From positions 10,540,001-10,604,000 of the forward strand of contig OX442319.1 of assembly GCA_949358305.1 (NCBI GenBank): 64,000 nt of DNA. Direction: 5' to 3'. The notes beneath the pieces were generated by a model. The model did no database searches. It saw only the letters and a program-made list of their open reading frames with translations, and was not told the origin of the DNA. The stretch comes from Strigamia acuminata. Lineage: Eukaryota > Arthropoda > Chilopoda > Geophilomorpha > Linotaeniidae. The first letter of the stretch is position 1; every line of letters begins with the position of its first letter. Of this stretch, positions 46,596-57,248 are shown piece after piece. A program made the position numbers and the translations under genes.

Positions 46596-49122
46596 TTTGA
46601 AAAAGAAAATATTGATTTTTATGTGTGATTTTAATCAAAATCAACGAGAATAATTAATTTCTAGAAGTCAAAATAAACACAGCAAAAAGCCATTTTATTT
46701 TGTTATTTCAATTTTTTTTTAGACTTTCGATGCAAATCAGAAATTTTATTTTTCTTTTATCCCAAAAAAAAAAACAAATATTAGTTTTAAGATTGAACAT
46801 TTCTTTAATCTCCTATTTTTAGGTTTGTCAAATAGAATTGCAATCATCTTATCATTAAAAAGTTAAATTGAAAAAAAAAATAATAATATTGTAAAAAAAA
46901 AAATACATTTAATCAATAATTTCTCAAAATGAATGTAAAAAAATTTTTTTTGATTTTTTTTCTTTTCCACGTGTAAAAATATCCATATTAATCTTTTAAA
47001 TTCGTGACACGAAAAGCGTCAAAACTCACTCTGCACATTCTTTTTTCAAGCTCGCAAGGATTACATGTAATGCAGTGAAGAGGTACTAAGCGGAGCATCT
47101 GAGTGTGAATGCTGAGTTCAGCAGTTGTCACGAGTTTATGTGACACGACATGTGACAGGGAAAAGTCACGCTACACAATACCAATTCTTTTTTAATACCT
47201 ATAAAGCAGTGCAAAACCAATTTCTACAAAATTACTCCATTTTTACGAAAACAAACTTCATATTGCTTTTTTTTTTCATTTCTTCAATAATCTTAAAAAA
47301 TTCAATTTTCTACTTTGGGGATTTTAATTCGGTTGCACTTATTATAGGTTTGAAAATAGAAAAATAGAAAATACACACATTACGCCAGCTGTTGTTGAGA
47401 ATTTATGTAGGTAGTTTATTTATTTATTTATTTTTTTAACAAATAAATTAAAATATTGTGTGGATTAATTACAATTTTGTAATTTACCAATTTGAGAATT
47501 TATTTGATAAATTTTAGTATTTTTAATACAATTTCTGTTTGAAATGGGTCTTGGAGCAACTTTTAATGCCACTTTCATTGCTCGTGCCAGCCATTTGAGA
47601 TTGTTACACATGTCAGAAAGAAACACAAACTCTACGGGTGTTTTTATTTTATGTCAATACAAGATGCTGCTCGTCTTGTAACTTTAGGGTAATTAAATTG
47701 TTTTCAAAAATTCTCAGCAAATGCATGCTATCCCATCCATGTAGCTCACACTTTAGGTTTTATTCGCGTATGTGATTTTGTTATGAATTTATGCGCATGA
47801 AACACTGCGAAAAAAATTAAATTTACGTGCGTGAAAGGACAGTTTATAAATCAATACTCAGAATGATTTAAAATCAATAGGTGCGTTCAATTCTTGAAGG
47901 TAAGTCACTTAGCTGACTTTCCTTCATTTTAGAAGACGGAAGTGATGGTTTTTACGTCATAATTAGAGAAAGTCAGCCTTGGATAGTGATTTTGAAGGAG
48001 TTGATCTGGTTGTACTTTCTTGACTTTTTTCTAGTCATTTTATGTATTGTCAAATTTCATTAAAATTTATCCAAAAATTGTTAAAATTCGCTGAAATTTA
48101 TTCAAAAAATATAAAATTTTATTGAAATTTATTCAAAAAATATAAAATTTTATTGAAATTTATTCAAAAAATATAAAATTTCATTGAAATTTATCTAAAA
48201 ATTGTCTAATTTTGTTAGAAATATAATTAAAAATTCTTAAATTCCATTGGAAATGTATTAAAAAAATTGTCAAGGTACCTTTTTATGTATCATGGCGCCT
48301 TTTTATCATTTTACGTGATAGCTCCCTCTAACTTCACAACCTGGCTACACGCCGCTTATGGGTGGGTTCATTCAAAAGTAACTTTTTTAAAAGGAAGGAA
48401 AGAAAAAGTAACTTTTTTTGCGATTGTTAAAGTTGAATTTATTCATAATCTTTGTTCACAGGAAGAAACTAAACGACTTTTAAAAACAAATACATCCACA
48501 ATACCTTTACAACTTTGATAAATTCCCACATTACTGCAATAACGTTGTTGACTAATATGTCGCCACGAGGAAACGCTGACATTCATATTGTGTGCATCGC
48601 TTTAAATGAATGTACTTTTAAACCACTTCAATTTTATGATAACGGTCCTCGAACTACTCTAAACTCCAAATGCTCAAGGTAATTTAAAACGCTTTGACAT
48701 TTCCAGAGGACAAAACGCGAACAAACATTAACATGTAAACTTTATAACGATCAAGTTGCCACCTTGTGTAAAATTATGACAGTTCAAAGCGAGGCTCTAC
48801 ACCAGAAAATTAGACGAAATGAAGTTATTGATTGATATTATATTTTTCCTAAAAAAATAACCATTAAAGCCGAAGACCACAAACAACAACAGTAAATAAA
48901 TCACATCAAAGAGAATGAAAAATGCATCCGAATAGACGGAATTGTCTGCGAGCCAATTTGCACAAATTTTATTTACACAATTCTATTTACATTTTTCAAA
49001 ATAAATTTTTTTCTTAATTAATCCTTGGACTAAATTAAGTGCCACTATGTGCTTACTAACTCTTGACCCTTCATCATATATCAGAAGACACACTCAATAC
49101 AGCTGATCTTTCATCCGTGCTC
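46596..49122. other. Intron of relic C1, no recognised gene
   Basis: AT-rich DNA with a (TTTA)n run near 47410, a single AGGTGCGTTCAA element end at 47880, and about three copies of a 31-base TTGAAATTTATTCAAAAAAT unit at 48088-48190. No coding exon of CLCA or another gene was seen. Confidence 0.6.
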
Positions 49123-49390
49123 CAATTACCATTCATAGCGGTGGAATTATAGGAAAGGAGATTATTTATACGTTTTAAAACAAATGCATTAGCACAAAGC
49201 AACAGCTCAGCAACCCTAACACAATTTACAAAGCAAACCTCATTAGTTCGCGACCGCAACCGACAATTCTGAAGCAGTTCTTTAATTGGATAAACGCAAC
49301 CGTGCAAAGATTGCTTGTCAGCTTTTGGCCTGGGTCGATTTGTTTCTGGTGCGGAAAATGCCAACCCATGCATTAACGAAAGGTAACTCT
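49123..49390 (+). repeat. Non-coding segment paralogous to 40320-40575
   Basis: Direct-orientation paralogue of the 40.3 kb segment, located within relic C1. Retained words include CAAACCTCATTAGTTCGCGA, GCAGTTCTTTAATT and GCAAAGATTGCTTGTCAGCT. The antisense 99-codon frame overlapping it is not preserved in the other copy. Confidence 0.7.
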
Positions 49391-50771
49391 TGGTAGTGTT
49401 AATCGCTTTCTTTAATTCTCTACTTTACTCAACCTAACCACATCTGGATTGGGACGTCTCACAATTCAAAACACTAACAATTGTTCGGAAGTTTTGTTTG
49501 GATGTTGATTTCAGGCAGTCATAACGTTGACAAATAAGATCTGTTTTAAATCCCATTTTGTCAAATCTCACAGTACAAGTTTTGTAGACTTGACCTAGAC
49601 ACTGACTAAGTGATTATGGAGATAAATAAGTTTACGTTCACGTTTAAACCAACATTAAACCTGATATCACATGATTATACTTATTTTTATACGATTTTAC
49701 ATGACTTTGTGACATTTAACAGTAAAAAATGCAACAATTCTTTTATTTCTAGAAATGGGAACCAGGTGATTTTATTCCTTCTGGACGAATCACTAATCTT
49801 CAAATCCTTTCCACCAAAGATCACCAAATAGAACTGATAAACTAGTAAATTACTCTAACAAAACTTTACAACAAATTAATTAATTTTAATTATTTTTATT
49901 TTCTCAGCTGCACTAATTGAAATTGGATATCACATCGACATGGATACACTTCTCAAATCATTCAATGAATCCTGGAAGGCAAAAGAGCAAGACGTAATCG
50001 AAGGGAAACTCACCGAACTCTTACCAGCGGGAGAAATGCAACGCATCGTTTTAAAGTTGCATTTTCCTGACAAATTTACTGCCACGCACGTCTTCCTCGC
50101 TGTACGAGCCGTCGACGTTGCCGGCAACTTGGCCGATGTTTCTAATATCGTCCAAGTGCCCTTGACCATCTCGACTAAAAAAGAATCGGATCCGATAATT
50201 TATGTGATACTTGCAGTTTCTATTGCTGCTTTTTTGTTATTAGCTATTGTCGTAATTGCCGTTTGCTTTCGCTCGAGGAAAAGGAAGCAAAAGTATAAAT
50301 GTAAACATTAACACAAATTGTTATCAGGCACAGCGTGATGAGTGAGATTTCGTACTATAATTTTCGAGCATTTTGTGCTGTCTTTCGCCATAATGTGCAA
50401 AAACTTTAATGGATTTAGTGAATTTGTAGTGTCTTTTTATTAATATTTTATTTGGTCAGCGATTTTTATTTTTTAAAAGTCAGTGGTCATACATATGGTG
50501 CTTCTAGGATGTTATTAATAATTATAATAATAATCCAGCTTCAGTTTACAAAAGTTTGGAAGTTTTTATTTTTTTAAAAAAAAGTATTTTTTATTGCCTT
50601 GTAGAATTGTTTTTCTATGACGTTTCGAATTCAAGAAATATTTGAAAAATACCATACACAGATTTCTCATTTTTTCAAATTATTTTCTCATGTATTACCG
50701 ATTAAATCTTGTCTAAAAATGTGCAGAATTGAATGATAAATCTACAATAAGTCACAACATATCTTTTAAAA

Positions 50772-51239
50772 TCAAATTTGGTCATTTGTGCGCGACTGAC
50801 GCAGGTCCATACGACAAACGGGACAAGTAAAGTGTTGTTGAAGCCAAGTGTCGATACAATTAGAATGGAATACATGGTGACAGGGGAGTTTCTTGACCGT
50901 CTGGCCGCGCTTCGGCGGTTCAAAGCAAACAGTGCAGACGTCAGAACTGTCAACGTCCAGCTCGATCAGCGTTAATTCCACCAAAAGCGGAGGTTCTTCG
51001 GATTGAAGACGTAGTTGTAGTTGTTGTATTTCTATATGTAGTTGTTCTGCTTGTAGTTGGTCTATGTGTAGTTGGTCTACTTGTAGTTGTATTTGTTGTA
51101 CTTGTACTGGGTGTAGTCGTTGTCCTAGCAGTTGTAGTTGTTCTATTTGTAGTTGTAGTTGTTGTGCTTGTAGTCCTCGTTGTTCTACTCGTAGTTGTAG
51201 TTGTTCTACTTGTAGTTGTAGTTGATGTGCAAGATCCAT
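50772..51239 (-). CDS. RING-H2 protein with substitute start codon (R3)
   Basis: 155 residues, starting MDLAHQLQLQ. About 5-75 is Leu/Gln-rich with few Arg, then QSEEPPLLVELTLIELDVDS, then RING-H2 (Cys102, Cys105, Cys120, His122, His125, Cys128, Cys139, Cys142; IDTW) and tail LRQSRTNDQI. The family start MASM..G and following bases are deleted. Aligned to R4, the codon ATA of KQAIDRA has become ATG in QLAMDLA, giving a new in-frame start. The basic RRLERRLQGQLQRR part is also gone. It faces CLCA relic C1 tail-to-tail with 460 bases between stops. The RING domain is intact, so ligase activity is likely if it is expressed; loss of the basic head may change partner or location. Confidence 0.72.
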   Translation of the reverse strand: MDLAHQLQLQVEQLQLRVEQRGLQAQQLQLQIEQLQLLGQRLHPVQVQQIQLQVDQLHIDQLQAEQLHIEIQQLQLRLQSEEPPLLVELTLIELDVDSSDVCTVCFEPPKRGQTVKKLPCHHVFHSNCIDTWLQQHFTCPVCRMDLRQSRTNDQI

Positions 51240-51715
51240 TGCTAGTTGGATTTCGCTGACCCTTTATTTTTAAGAATTTTTGTTACGGGATCACTCTTCA
51301 ACGTCAGCGACTTTAATTATATGAGACAACACCGAATCGACTCTTTAAGTAGAAGGAAATGCTTTCGTCGCAAAGACGTTCGTCTAAAAATTAGTAGGTC
51401 TTTTGTTTGTAACGTTCTACACACGTTTATGGTAATCAAATGGGTTTTCTTGTAATTTGTTGGATCGTTGAAGCTAATTGACAGATGTGGACAGAAATGT
51501 AACACTATATTCTCTGATGACACCTGTTGTAAACGTGTAAGAAAAATTAAATCAAGAAAATTCCCTCATCATTTACGTTTAGCGCCTTCTAGTGATCAAT
51601 ATTTGAAACAAATTTATTTTCAAGGCTCCTTTGGGAGTGTAAACATAGTAGATACCCCTCGTCGAGAATTGGAATCGGCAATAACTGCAAAAACCGTGCA
51701 CACTTTTGTTTACCC

Positions 51716-52692
51716 GCTCTCTTGTGTTTCCACCTTTACCCACAATTCATCAGTTTGCAGTCAGTGTATTTAGGTCTGTGATTGGCTTACAACGTAGAAG
51801 TAACAGATGAGAACTACTTTGTTCTTGGGATTTTCCTAGACGATATTATTGCGGCAAGGTCAACCGATAAGTGTGTTGACTCGGCAATCACTTTAAGCCT
51901 TTTCATTAAATGATTTAAGGGGAAGTTAATTCGTCGTTTGAAGTTTGAACGCACGCAATTTCTCAACTTAACCACTGACCATCATTAATGAGCAGAATGA
52001 ACTGACCAAAGAGGGATTCTCGCCTGATGATGATGCAAATGATGATGAGACAAACAGTGTGCAGGGTTTTATAGTCAACTGGTGACCTTTGCCATTAACC
52101 TGCACTTTTAGCATCACTTTTATCAACTAACTAGCTCATCATGTGACCAAACTGGAAGAGCATTGTCCTGAATCTCGGAGGACAAACACAAACATCCCAT
52201 AAACCAAATGTGTACAGCTCGAGGCACAGTTGCAATTAGGATGCATCAACAGTACATTCATATTTTATGTATTTTTCTCTTTAAAAGTGTTGGAGTGAAG
52301 AAACGTTCAGGGGCAAAAATTGTAATATCATTTTTTCTCCCGCACTTTGTACATAAGTCCCCTTGCAATAAAGCATATTCAGTCTGCACTAAGCGTTCAC
52401 CACAGTCAGTTAAAACTCACAAAGAGAACGCAATAAATAAGTCTGTAATTGGTGGTTGGTGCGAGAATTGTCCACTTCTTTTTCTTCCGGTTTGGAAAGT
52501 CATTGAGCCGATATTTTCTTTAGATTAGTTTTTTTTACTGGAATACTTTTCTCTGGAGAATTTTGCTTTCATCCGATTTGCCATTCGATCCGAAGCGCTT
52601 TTTTTTTTTTACTTTTTTCTCCACCGTTTGTTTTATTATCTTTTATCTCGCCCTTGTTTAATGGTCAAGTGCACATTGTTTATCTTGTTACC
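51716..52692. other. Unique spacer at the axis of the inverted duplication
   Basis: About 1 kb shared with neither arm, apart from an element end TCTCTTGTGTTTCCACCTTT at its left edge. It contains a short GATGATGATGCAAATGATGA run near 52026. No gene was recognised; the 106-codon frame at 52208 has no family signature. Confidence 0.55.
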
Positions 52693-53545
52693 AGCAGAAA
52701 TAAGCGACGAGGATATTTTGCTAATGGTTTTCTTCTGATTTCCCTCTGTTTTATTCATGAGTATAGCTTCACTACCCGGCTTTGCCCCAAGTTTATATTT
52801 ATTAATATTAATATGCTGTGCATACAATAATTTTTACTTTCCAAGTAATGGCGCATTCGTCTCAGTCAGCGCACGGATTAAAATCGCTTTTATCATGCAC
52901 AAGGAGTCACTTTACACAATCAATTTGTATCAATTTTGCAATGTCGACTCGAACAAAACATTCGTCAAAATATCGAATTAATTATCAACGTGATTTTTCA
53001 ACAAAAATTACAGCCCTCAAAATTACTGTTGGGAAGCCTGCTATTACTTTTTTCGGGGGCAGCGCGAGAGATAAGTGTGAATTGCGTCTTTGTAAAACAA
53101 TAGCGCCGTTCTTTCCAGCATCATCAGTCACTATGCACAAGTGTGTAGAAAGATGTGGTTACTTGAATGTCCCATTCGCTTTATTCTTCTAACTAAACCA
53201 CCAGTTGAGCTGATACACAAAGTTGTTAATTCACGTTTGCAATTGGTCGAATGCCCTTGCAGTTGCGATGGAGTAAAGTGATGGATCTGCCAGTCTGCCC
53301 TGCCTACTGCGGAGCATTTGCTGACAATAAAACAGGATCCCAGAGTCTTTTGTGGATGGCGTGTGTTTTGCACTTGGCAAACGTGTGCACGGTTTTTGCA
53401 GTCATTGCCGATTCCAATTCTTGACGAGAGGTATCTACTGTGTTTACACTCCCAAAGGGGCCTTGAAAATAAATTTGTTTCAAATATTGATCACTAGAAG
53501 GCGCTAAGCGTAAATGATGTGGGAATTTTCTTGATTTAATTTTTT
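52693..53545 (+). repeat. Direct repeat of 56058-56973 (5' flank of unit 4)
   Basis: Starts AAGCGACGAGGATATTTTGC and follows 56058-56973 with scattered indels to the word GGGAATTTTCTTGATTTAAT. The last 170 bases equal the distal 5' flank of the RING genes. Frames differ between the copies, so it is non-coding. With the R4 and C2 pieces it forms a tandem unit of about 3.4 kb. Confidence 0.82.
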
Positions 53546-54459
53546 ACAAATATGTCGTCGGCATAAATAATACACTTTTAATTATAATAAAACACTTTAT
53601 TAAACACTTACGAATGTTTTAATACAGTTAATAAATGTATGATTGATGGTCTCGGATTCTGCTGCGAATACGAGTTGTTGCTAAACAATCAGCCCTCAAT
53701 TGTTTAGACTTACACGTGGCTTCTGTTGTTGTCTAGGGTTATATTTTTACACTTCGTGAATCGAGTAAACCTCAATTCTATTACTATCGGAATAGCAGTT
53801 TGGATATGAAATCAAACGAAGCCTACTTCGTTTGGAACACGTGGCGCACGTGTTAATTATCGCCAAAATGTTCGGTTGAATCCAAACTAAACGAAATCAG
53901 TTTTGTTCTGTGCGCGTGGTGCGCGGAATTCTTTCGCCAATACGTTCGGTAAACCCAAACTAAACGAAATCGTGTTCGTGCGGAACACGTGGCGTACGTA
54001 ATTTTCTTCGGCGATCAATAGGCGATTTAGTCCCGAAATTGCGTTCGAGATAACACGTGTTTCGAACAAACACGCGGGAATTCGCATCGTGCGAATTAAA
54101 CGATAAATTCGTTCGGAATATTTATTCCAACGTGGATTTACCACGTCAAATAAATGTGATTTGTTGCTTACAGTTAATATGGTCAGCGGGCACCGGTCCT
54201 CGATCAATCCGGTAAAACGGCCTGAAAGGTGAAGAAAATAGTGCTCTTGCTGAAATGTTGTAACTGTAGTGTCATTTCCGGTCAAGCTTCTGTCTTATAC
54301 TGTATACTGACCGGATATATGCAGATTATTTTGATTATTCAGATCCGCAGAAAGTGGGGACTAGCCAATCTAGTCGCTCTTTCATATTAGCCCTGGTGAC
54401 CGGACTTGTCAACATGGCCAACAATACTAATTTCACTACAGGTGATTCGGAATCACCAC
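53546..54459 (+). other. Sequence unique to the R4 5' flank
   Basis: Replaces about 240 bases of the 5' flank shared by the other RING units. It is richer in CG than its surroundings and includes the 75-base tandem repeat listed next. A 132-codon frame on the - strand (53887-54285) has no recognised domain and is probably chance. It may be a different promoter or an insertion. Confidence 0.6.
53814..54030 (+). promoter_or_regulatory. Three tandem 73-75-bp units with CACGTG boxes upstream of R4
   Basis: Units start with AAACGAA at 53814, 53889 and 53962. Each continues with a TTCGT/TTGTT word, GGAACACGTGGCG or a variant, then TTTCGCCAA and GTTCGGT, then CCAAACT. Units 1 and 3 keep the CACGTG core; unit 2 reads GCGCGTGGTGCGC. 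Position 0.5-0.7 kb before the R4 start suggests a regulatory array; this role is inference. Confidence 0.55.
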
Positions 54460-54509
54460 AAAGTCGCAGACGTTGAAGAGTGATTCCGTTATAAAAATTC
54501 CTAAAATAA

Positions 54510-55190
54510 ATGGCAAGCATGGAAGGAAGACTCGTCATTAGCGAAATCAAACAAGCAATAGATCGTGCGTATCAACGAGAACGACGACTAGAACGACGAC
54601 TACAAGGACAATTACAACGAAGACTACAACGACAACTACAAGGACAACTACGACGGGAACTACAACGACAACAACGACGACGACGACAACTACAACGACG
54701 ATTACGACGACAACTAGAACTAGAACTACAACGAGCAGAACTACGAATAGAACAATTACAACTACGACGACAACTACAACTACAAGTACAACAACTACAA
54801 CTACAAGCACAACAACTACAACTACAAGTAGAACAACTACAACTGCTAGGACGACGACAACGACAATTACAAGTACAACAAATACAACCACAAGTAGACC
54901 AACTACGACTACAAGCAGAACAACTACAACTACAAGCAGAACAACTAGAACGTCTTCAATACGAAGAGCCTCCGCTTTTGGTGGAATTAACGCCGATCGA
55001 GCTAGAGGTTGACAGTTCGGACGACTGCACTGTTTGCTTTAATCCACAGAAGCGCGGCCAGACGATCAAGAAACTCTCCTGTCAGCATGTATTCCATTCT
55101 AATTGTATCGACACTTGGCTTCAACAACACTTTACCTGTCCCATATGTCGTATGAACCTGCGTCAGCCGCGCACAAATGACCAAATTTGA
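54510..55190 (+). CDS. RING-H2 protein with Arg/Gln/Leu-rich tract (R4)
   Basis: 226 residues, single exon, start MASMEGRLVISEIKQAIDRA. About 21-75 is strongly basic (RERRLERRLQGQLQRRLQRQ), about 76-155 is LQLQVQQLQLQAQQ-like, then the linker and RING-H2 (Cys173, Cys176, Cys191, His193, His196, Cys199, Cys210, Cys213; IDTW) and tail LRQPRTNDQI. One base change gives CQH in place of CHH; the metal-binding His193 is unaffected. Only about 50 bases before the ATG match the other copies (AGACGTTGAAGAGTGATTCC); beyond that lies unrelated sequence with a CACGTG array, so its transcription may differ. The 3' flank runs into CLCA relic C2. Confidence 0.77.
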   Translation: MASMEGRLVISEIKQAIDRAYQRERRLERRLQGQLQRRLQRQLQGQLRRELQRQQRRRRQLQRRLRRQLELELQRAELRIEQLQLRRQLQLQVQQLQLQAQQLQLQVEQLQLLGRRQRQLQVQQIQPQVDQLRLQAEQLQLQAEQLERLQYEEPPLLVELTPIELEVDSSDDCTVCFNPQKRGQTIKKLSCQHVFHSNCIDTWLQQHFTCPICRMNLRQPRTNDQI

Positions 55191-55471
55191 TTTTAAAAGA
55201 TATGTTGTGACTTATTGTAGATTTATCATTCAATTCTGCACATTTTTAGACAAGATTTAATCGGTAATGCATGTGAAAATACTTTGAAAAAATGAGAAAT
55301 CTGTGTATGGTATTTTTAAATATTTCTTGAATTTGAAACGTCATTGAAAAACAATTCTATAGGCAGTGAAAAATACTTTTTTTAAAAAAACAAAAAATTT
55401 CCAAACTTTTGTAAACAGAAGCTTGATTATTAATTATTATTATAATAATTAATAACATCCTAGAAGCACCA

Positions 55472-56062
55472 AATTTGTGTTGATGTTTACATTTATACTT
55501 TTGTTTCCTTTTCCTCGAGCTGAGAAAATAAAAATTATAAAAATTAATTAATTTGTTGTGGAGTTTTGTTAGAGTAATTTACCAGTGCCGATGTACATGT
55601 TATCTCCTGGTAAGGTGAATTTTAGTTCTACTTGGTGATCTTTGGTGGAAAGGATTTGAAAATCAGTGATTCGTCCAGGAGGAATAAAATCACCTGGTTC
55701 CCATTTCTAGAAATATGAGAATTGCATTTTTTACTGTTAAATGTCAAAAAGTCATGTAAAATTGTATAAAAATGAGTACAATCATGTGATATCGGGTTTA
55801 ATGTTGGTTTAAGCAGTGTACAAACGTGAACGTAAACTTATTTATTTCTGTAATCACTTATAATCAATGTCTATAGGTAAAGTCTACAAAACTTGTGCTG
55901 TCTACTGTCTTGGTCATCACATCAGCTGAATTTTTCTCACATTGGGTACTGTGAGATTTGACAAAATGGGATTTAAAAGAAACCAACTGTCACGGATCTT
56001 TCAAAGTCGTCCACTTCAGTGTATTTTAGCCGTTGGAATTCATGTTTTTGAGGTGGAAGCAG
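55472..56062 (-). pseudogene. CLCA relic C2: exon J intact, exons K and I cut
   Basis: On the - strand: part of exon I (56062-55981, from GCTTCCACCTCAAAAACATG), part of the following intron, a full-length exon J at 55706-55583 with both splice sites and the same 41 codons plus one base, then the exon K acceptor CTCAG joined directly to the last 40-50 bases of exon K (CTCGAGGAAAAGG). About 350 bases of exon K, including the membrane helix, are missing. Exon I is cut at its 5' side at the boundary with the 56.06 kb repeat. No product of CLCA type is possible. Confidence 0.82.
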
Positions 56063-56973
56063 AAACTAGCGACGAGGATATTTTGCTAATGGTTTTCTTC
56101 TGATGTTCGTCTCTTTTATTCATGAGTAGCTTTACTACCCGGCTTTGCCCCAAGTAATTCTTTATTAATATTAATATGCTGTGCATACAATAATTTTTGC
56201 TTCCCAAGTAATGGCGCACGGTCTATTCGTCTCAGATAGCGCAGGGATTAAAATCGCTTTTTTCATGGACAAGGAGTCACTTTACACAATCAAGCGTGAC
56301 ATAAAACTCGTAAGAATTTGTATCAATTCTGCAACGTCGACTCGAACAAAACATTCGTCAAAATACTGAAGCATTTTTCAACGTAATTTTTCAACAAATG
56401 GCTGCTTGTGAAAATAAAAATTACAGCCCTCAAAATTACTGTTGGGAAGCCTACTATTACCTGTTTCGGGGGCAGCGCGCGAGAGATAAGTGTAAAACAG
56501 GAGCGCCGTTCTTTCCAGCATCATCAGTCACGATGCACAAGTCTATAGAAAGATGTGGTTACTTGAATGTCCCATTCGCTCTATTCTTCTAACTAAACCA
56601 CCAGTTGAGTTGATACACAAAGTTGTTAATTCACGTTTGGAATTGGTCGAATGCACTTGCAGTTGCGATGGAGTAAAGTGATGGATCTGCCGGTCTGCCC
56701 TGCCAACTGCGGAGCATTTGCTGCACGTTTGCTGACGATAAAACAGGATCCCCGAGTCTTTTGTGGATGTCGAGTCTTTTGTAGATGTCGTGTGTTTTGC
56801 ACTTGACAAACGTGTGCACGGTTTTTGCAGTCATTGCAGATTCCAATTCTTGACGAGAGGTATCTACTGTGTTTACACTCCCAAAGGGGCCTTGAAAATA
56901 AATTTGTTTCAAATATTGATCACTAGAAGGCGCTAAACGTAAATGATGAGGGAATTTTCTTGGTTTAATTTTT
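56058..56973 (+). repeat. Direct repeat of 52693-53545 (5' flank of unit 5)
   Basis: Same order of words as 52693-53545 (GGCTTTGCCCCAAGT, ATTAATATTAATATGCTGTG, TCCAGCATCATCAGTCAC). It adds a local duplication of GTCTTTTGT.GATGTC at about 56756-56790. It continues without break into the proximal 5' flank of R5. Confidence 0.82.
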
Positions 56974-57248
56974 CTTAAACGTTTACAACAGGTGTCATCA
57001 GAGAATATAGTGTCGCATTTCTGTCCACATCTGTCAATTAGCTTCAACGATTCAACAAATTACAAGAAACCCATTTGATTACCATAAACGTGTGTCAACG
57101 TTACAAACAAAAGACGTACTAATTTTTACACGAACGTCTTTGCGACGAAAGCATTTCCTTCTACTTAAAGAGTCGATTCGGTGGTTAATCATATAATCAA
57201 TTTCGCTGACGTTGAAGAGTGATTCCGTTACAAAAATTCCTAAAAAAT

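Larger units (their letters stand above)
45322..50311 (+). pseudogene. CLCA relic C1: duplicated 3' half with broken exon and inserted DNA
   Basis: Inverted copy of exons G (end only) to K of the intact gene. Pieces: G' 45322-45372, H' 45429-45717 and I' 45784-45920 (full length, splice sites kept, protein almost identical), J' 49753-49845, K' 49908-50311. J' has lost about 36 bases and now reads into a stop (CTGATAAACTAG), and the join to K' would be out of frame. K' stops eleven codons early because CATCAA became CATTAA. The I'-J' intron is 3.8 kb against 0.4 kb in the parent, swollen by a Tigger copy and other DNA. All N-terminal exons are absent: homology starts abruptly at 45322, at the edge of the R2 5' flank. 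A short spliced H'-I' product cannot be excluded. Confidence 0.85.

Noticed and set aside
49074-49373. 99-codon frame on the - strand
   Set aside because: Overlaps the non-coding paralogue of 40.3 kb, where the frame is not kept.
52818-53192. 124-codon frame in the direct repeat of units 4 and 5
   Set aside because: The paralogous segment at 56.2 kb has frameshifts throughout, so no protein is conserved.
53887-54285. 132-codon frame on the - strand upstream of R4
   Set aside because: No recognised domain, overlaps the three-unit tandem repeat and has no second copy; kept only as possible chance frame.
57219-57248. Upstream extension of R5 (IPLQKFLKN)
   Set aside because: Begins with GTG, not ATG; the aligned family start is the ATG at 57249.
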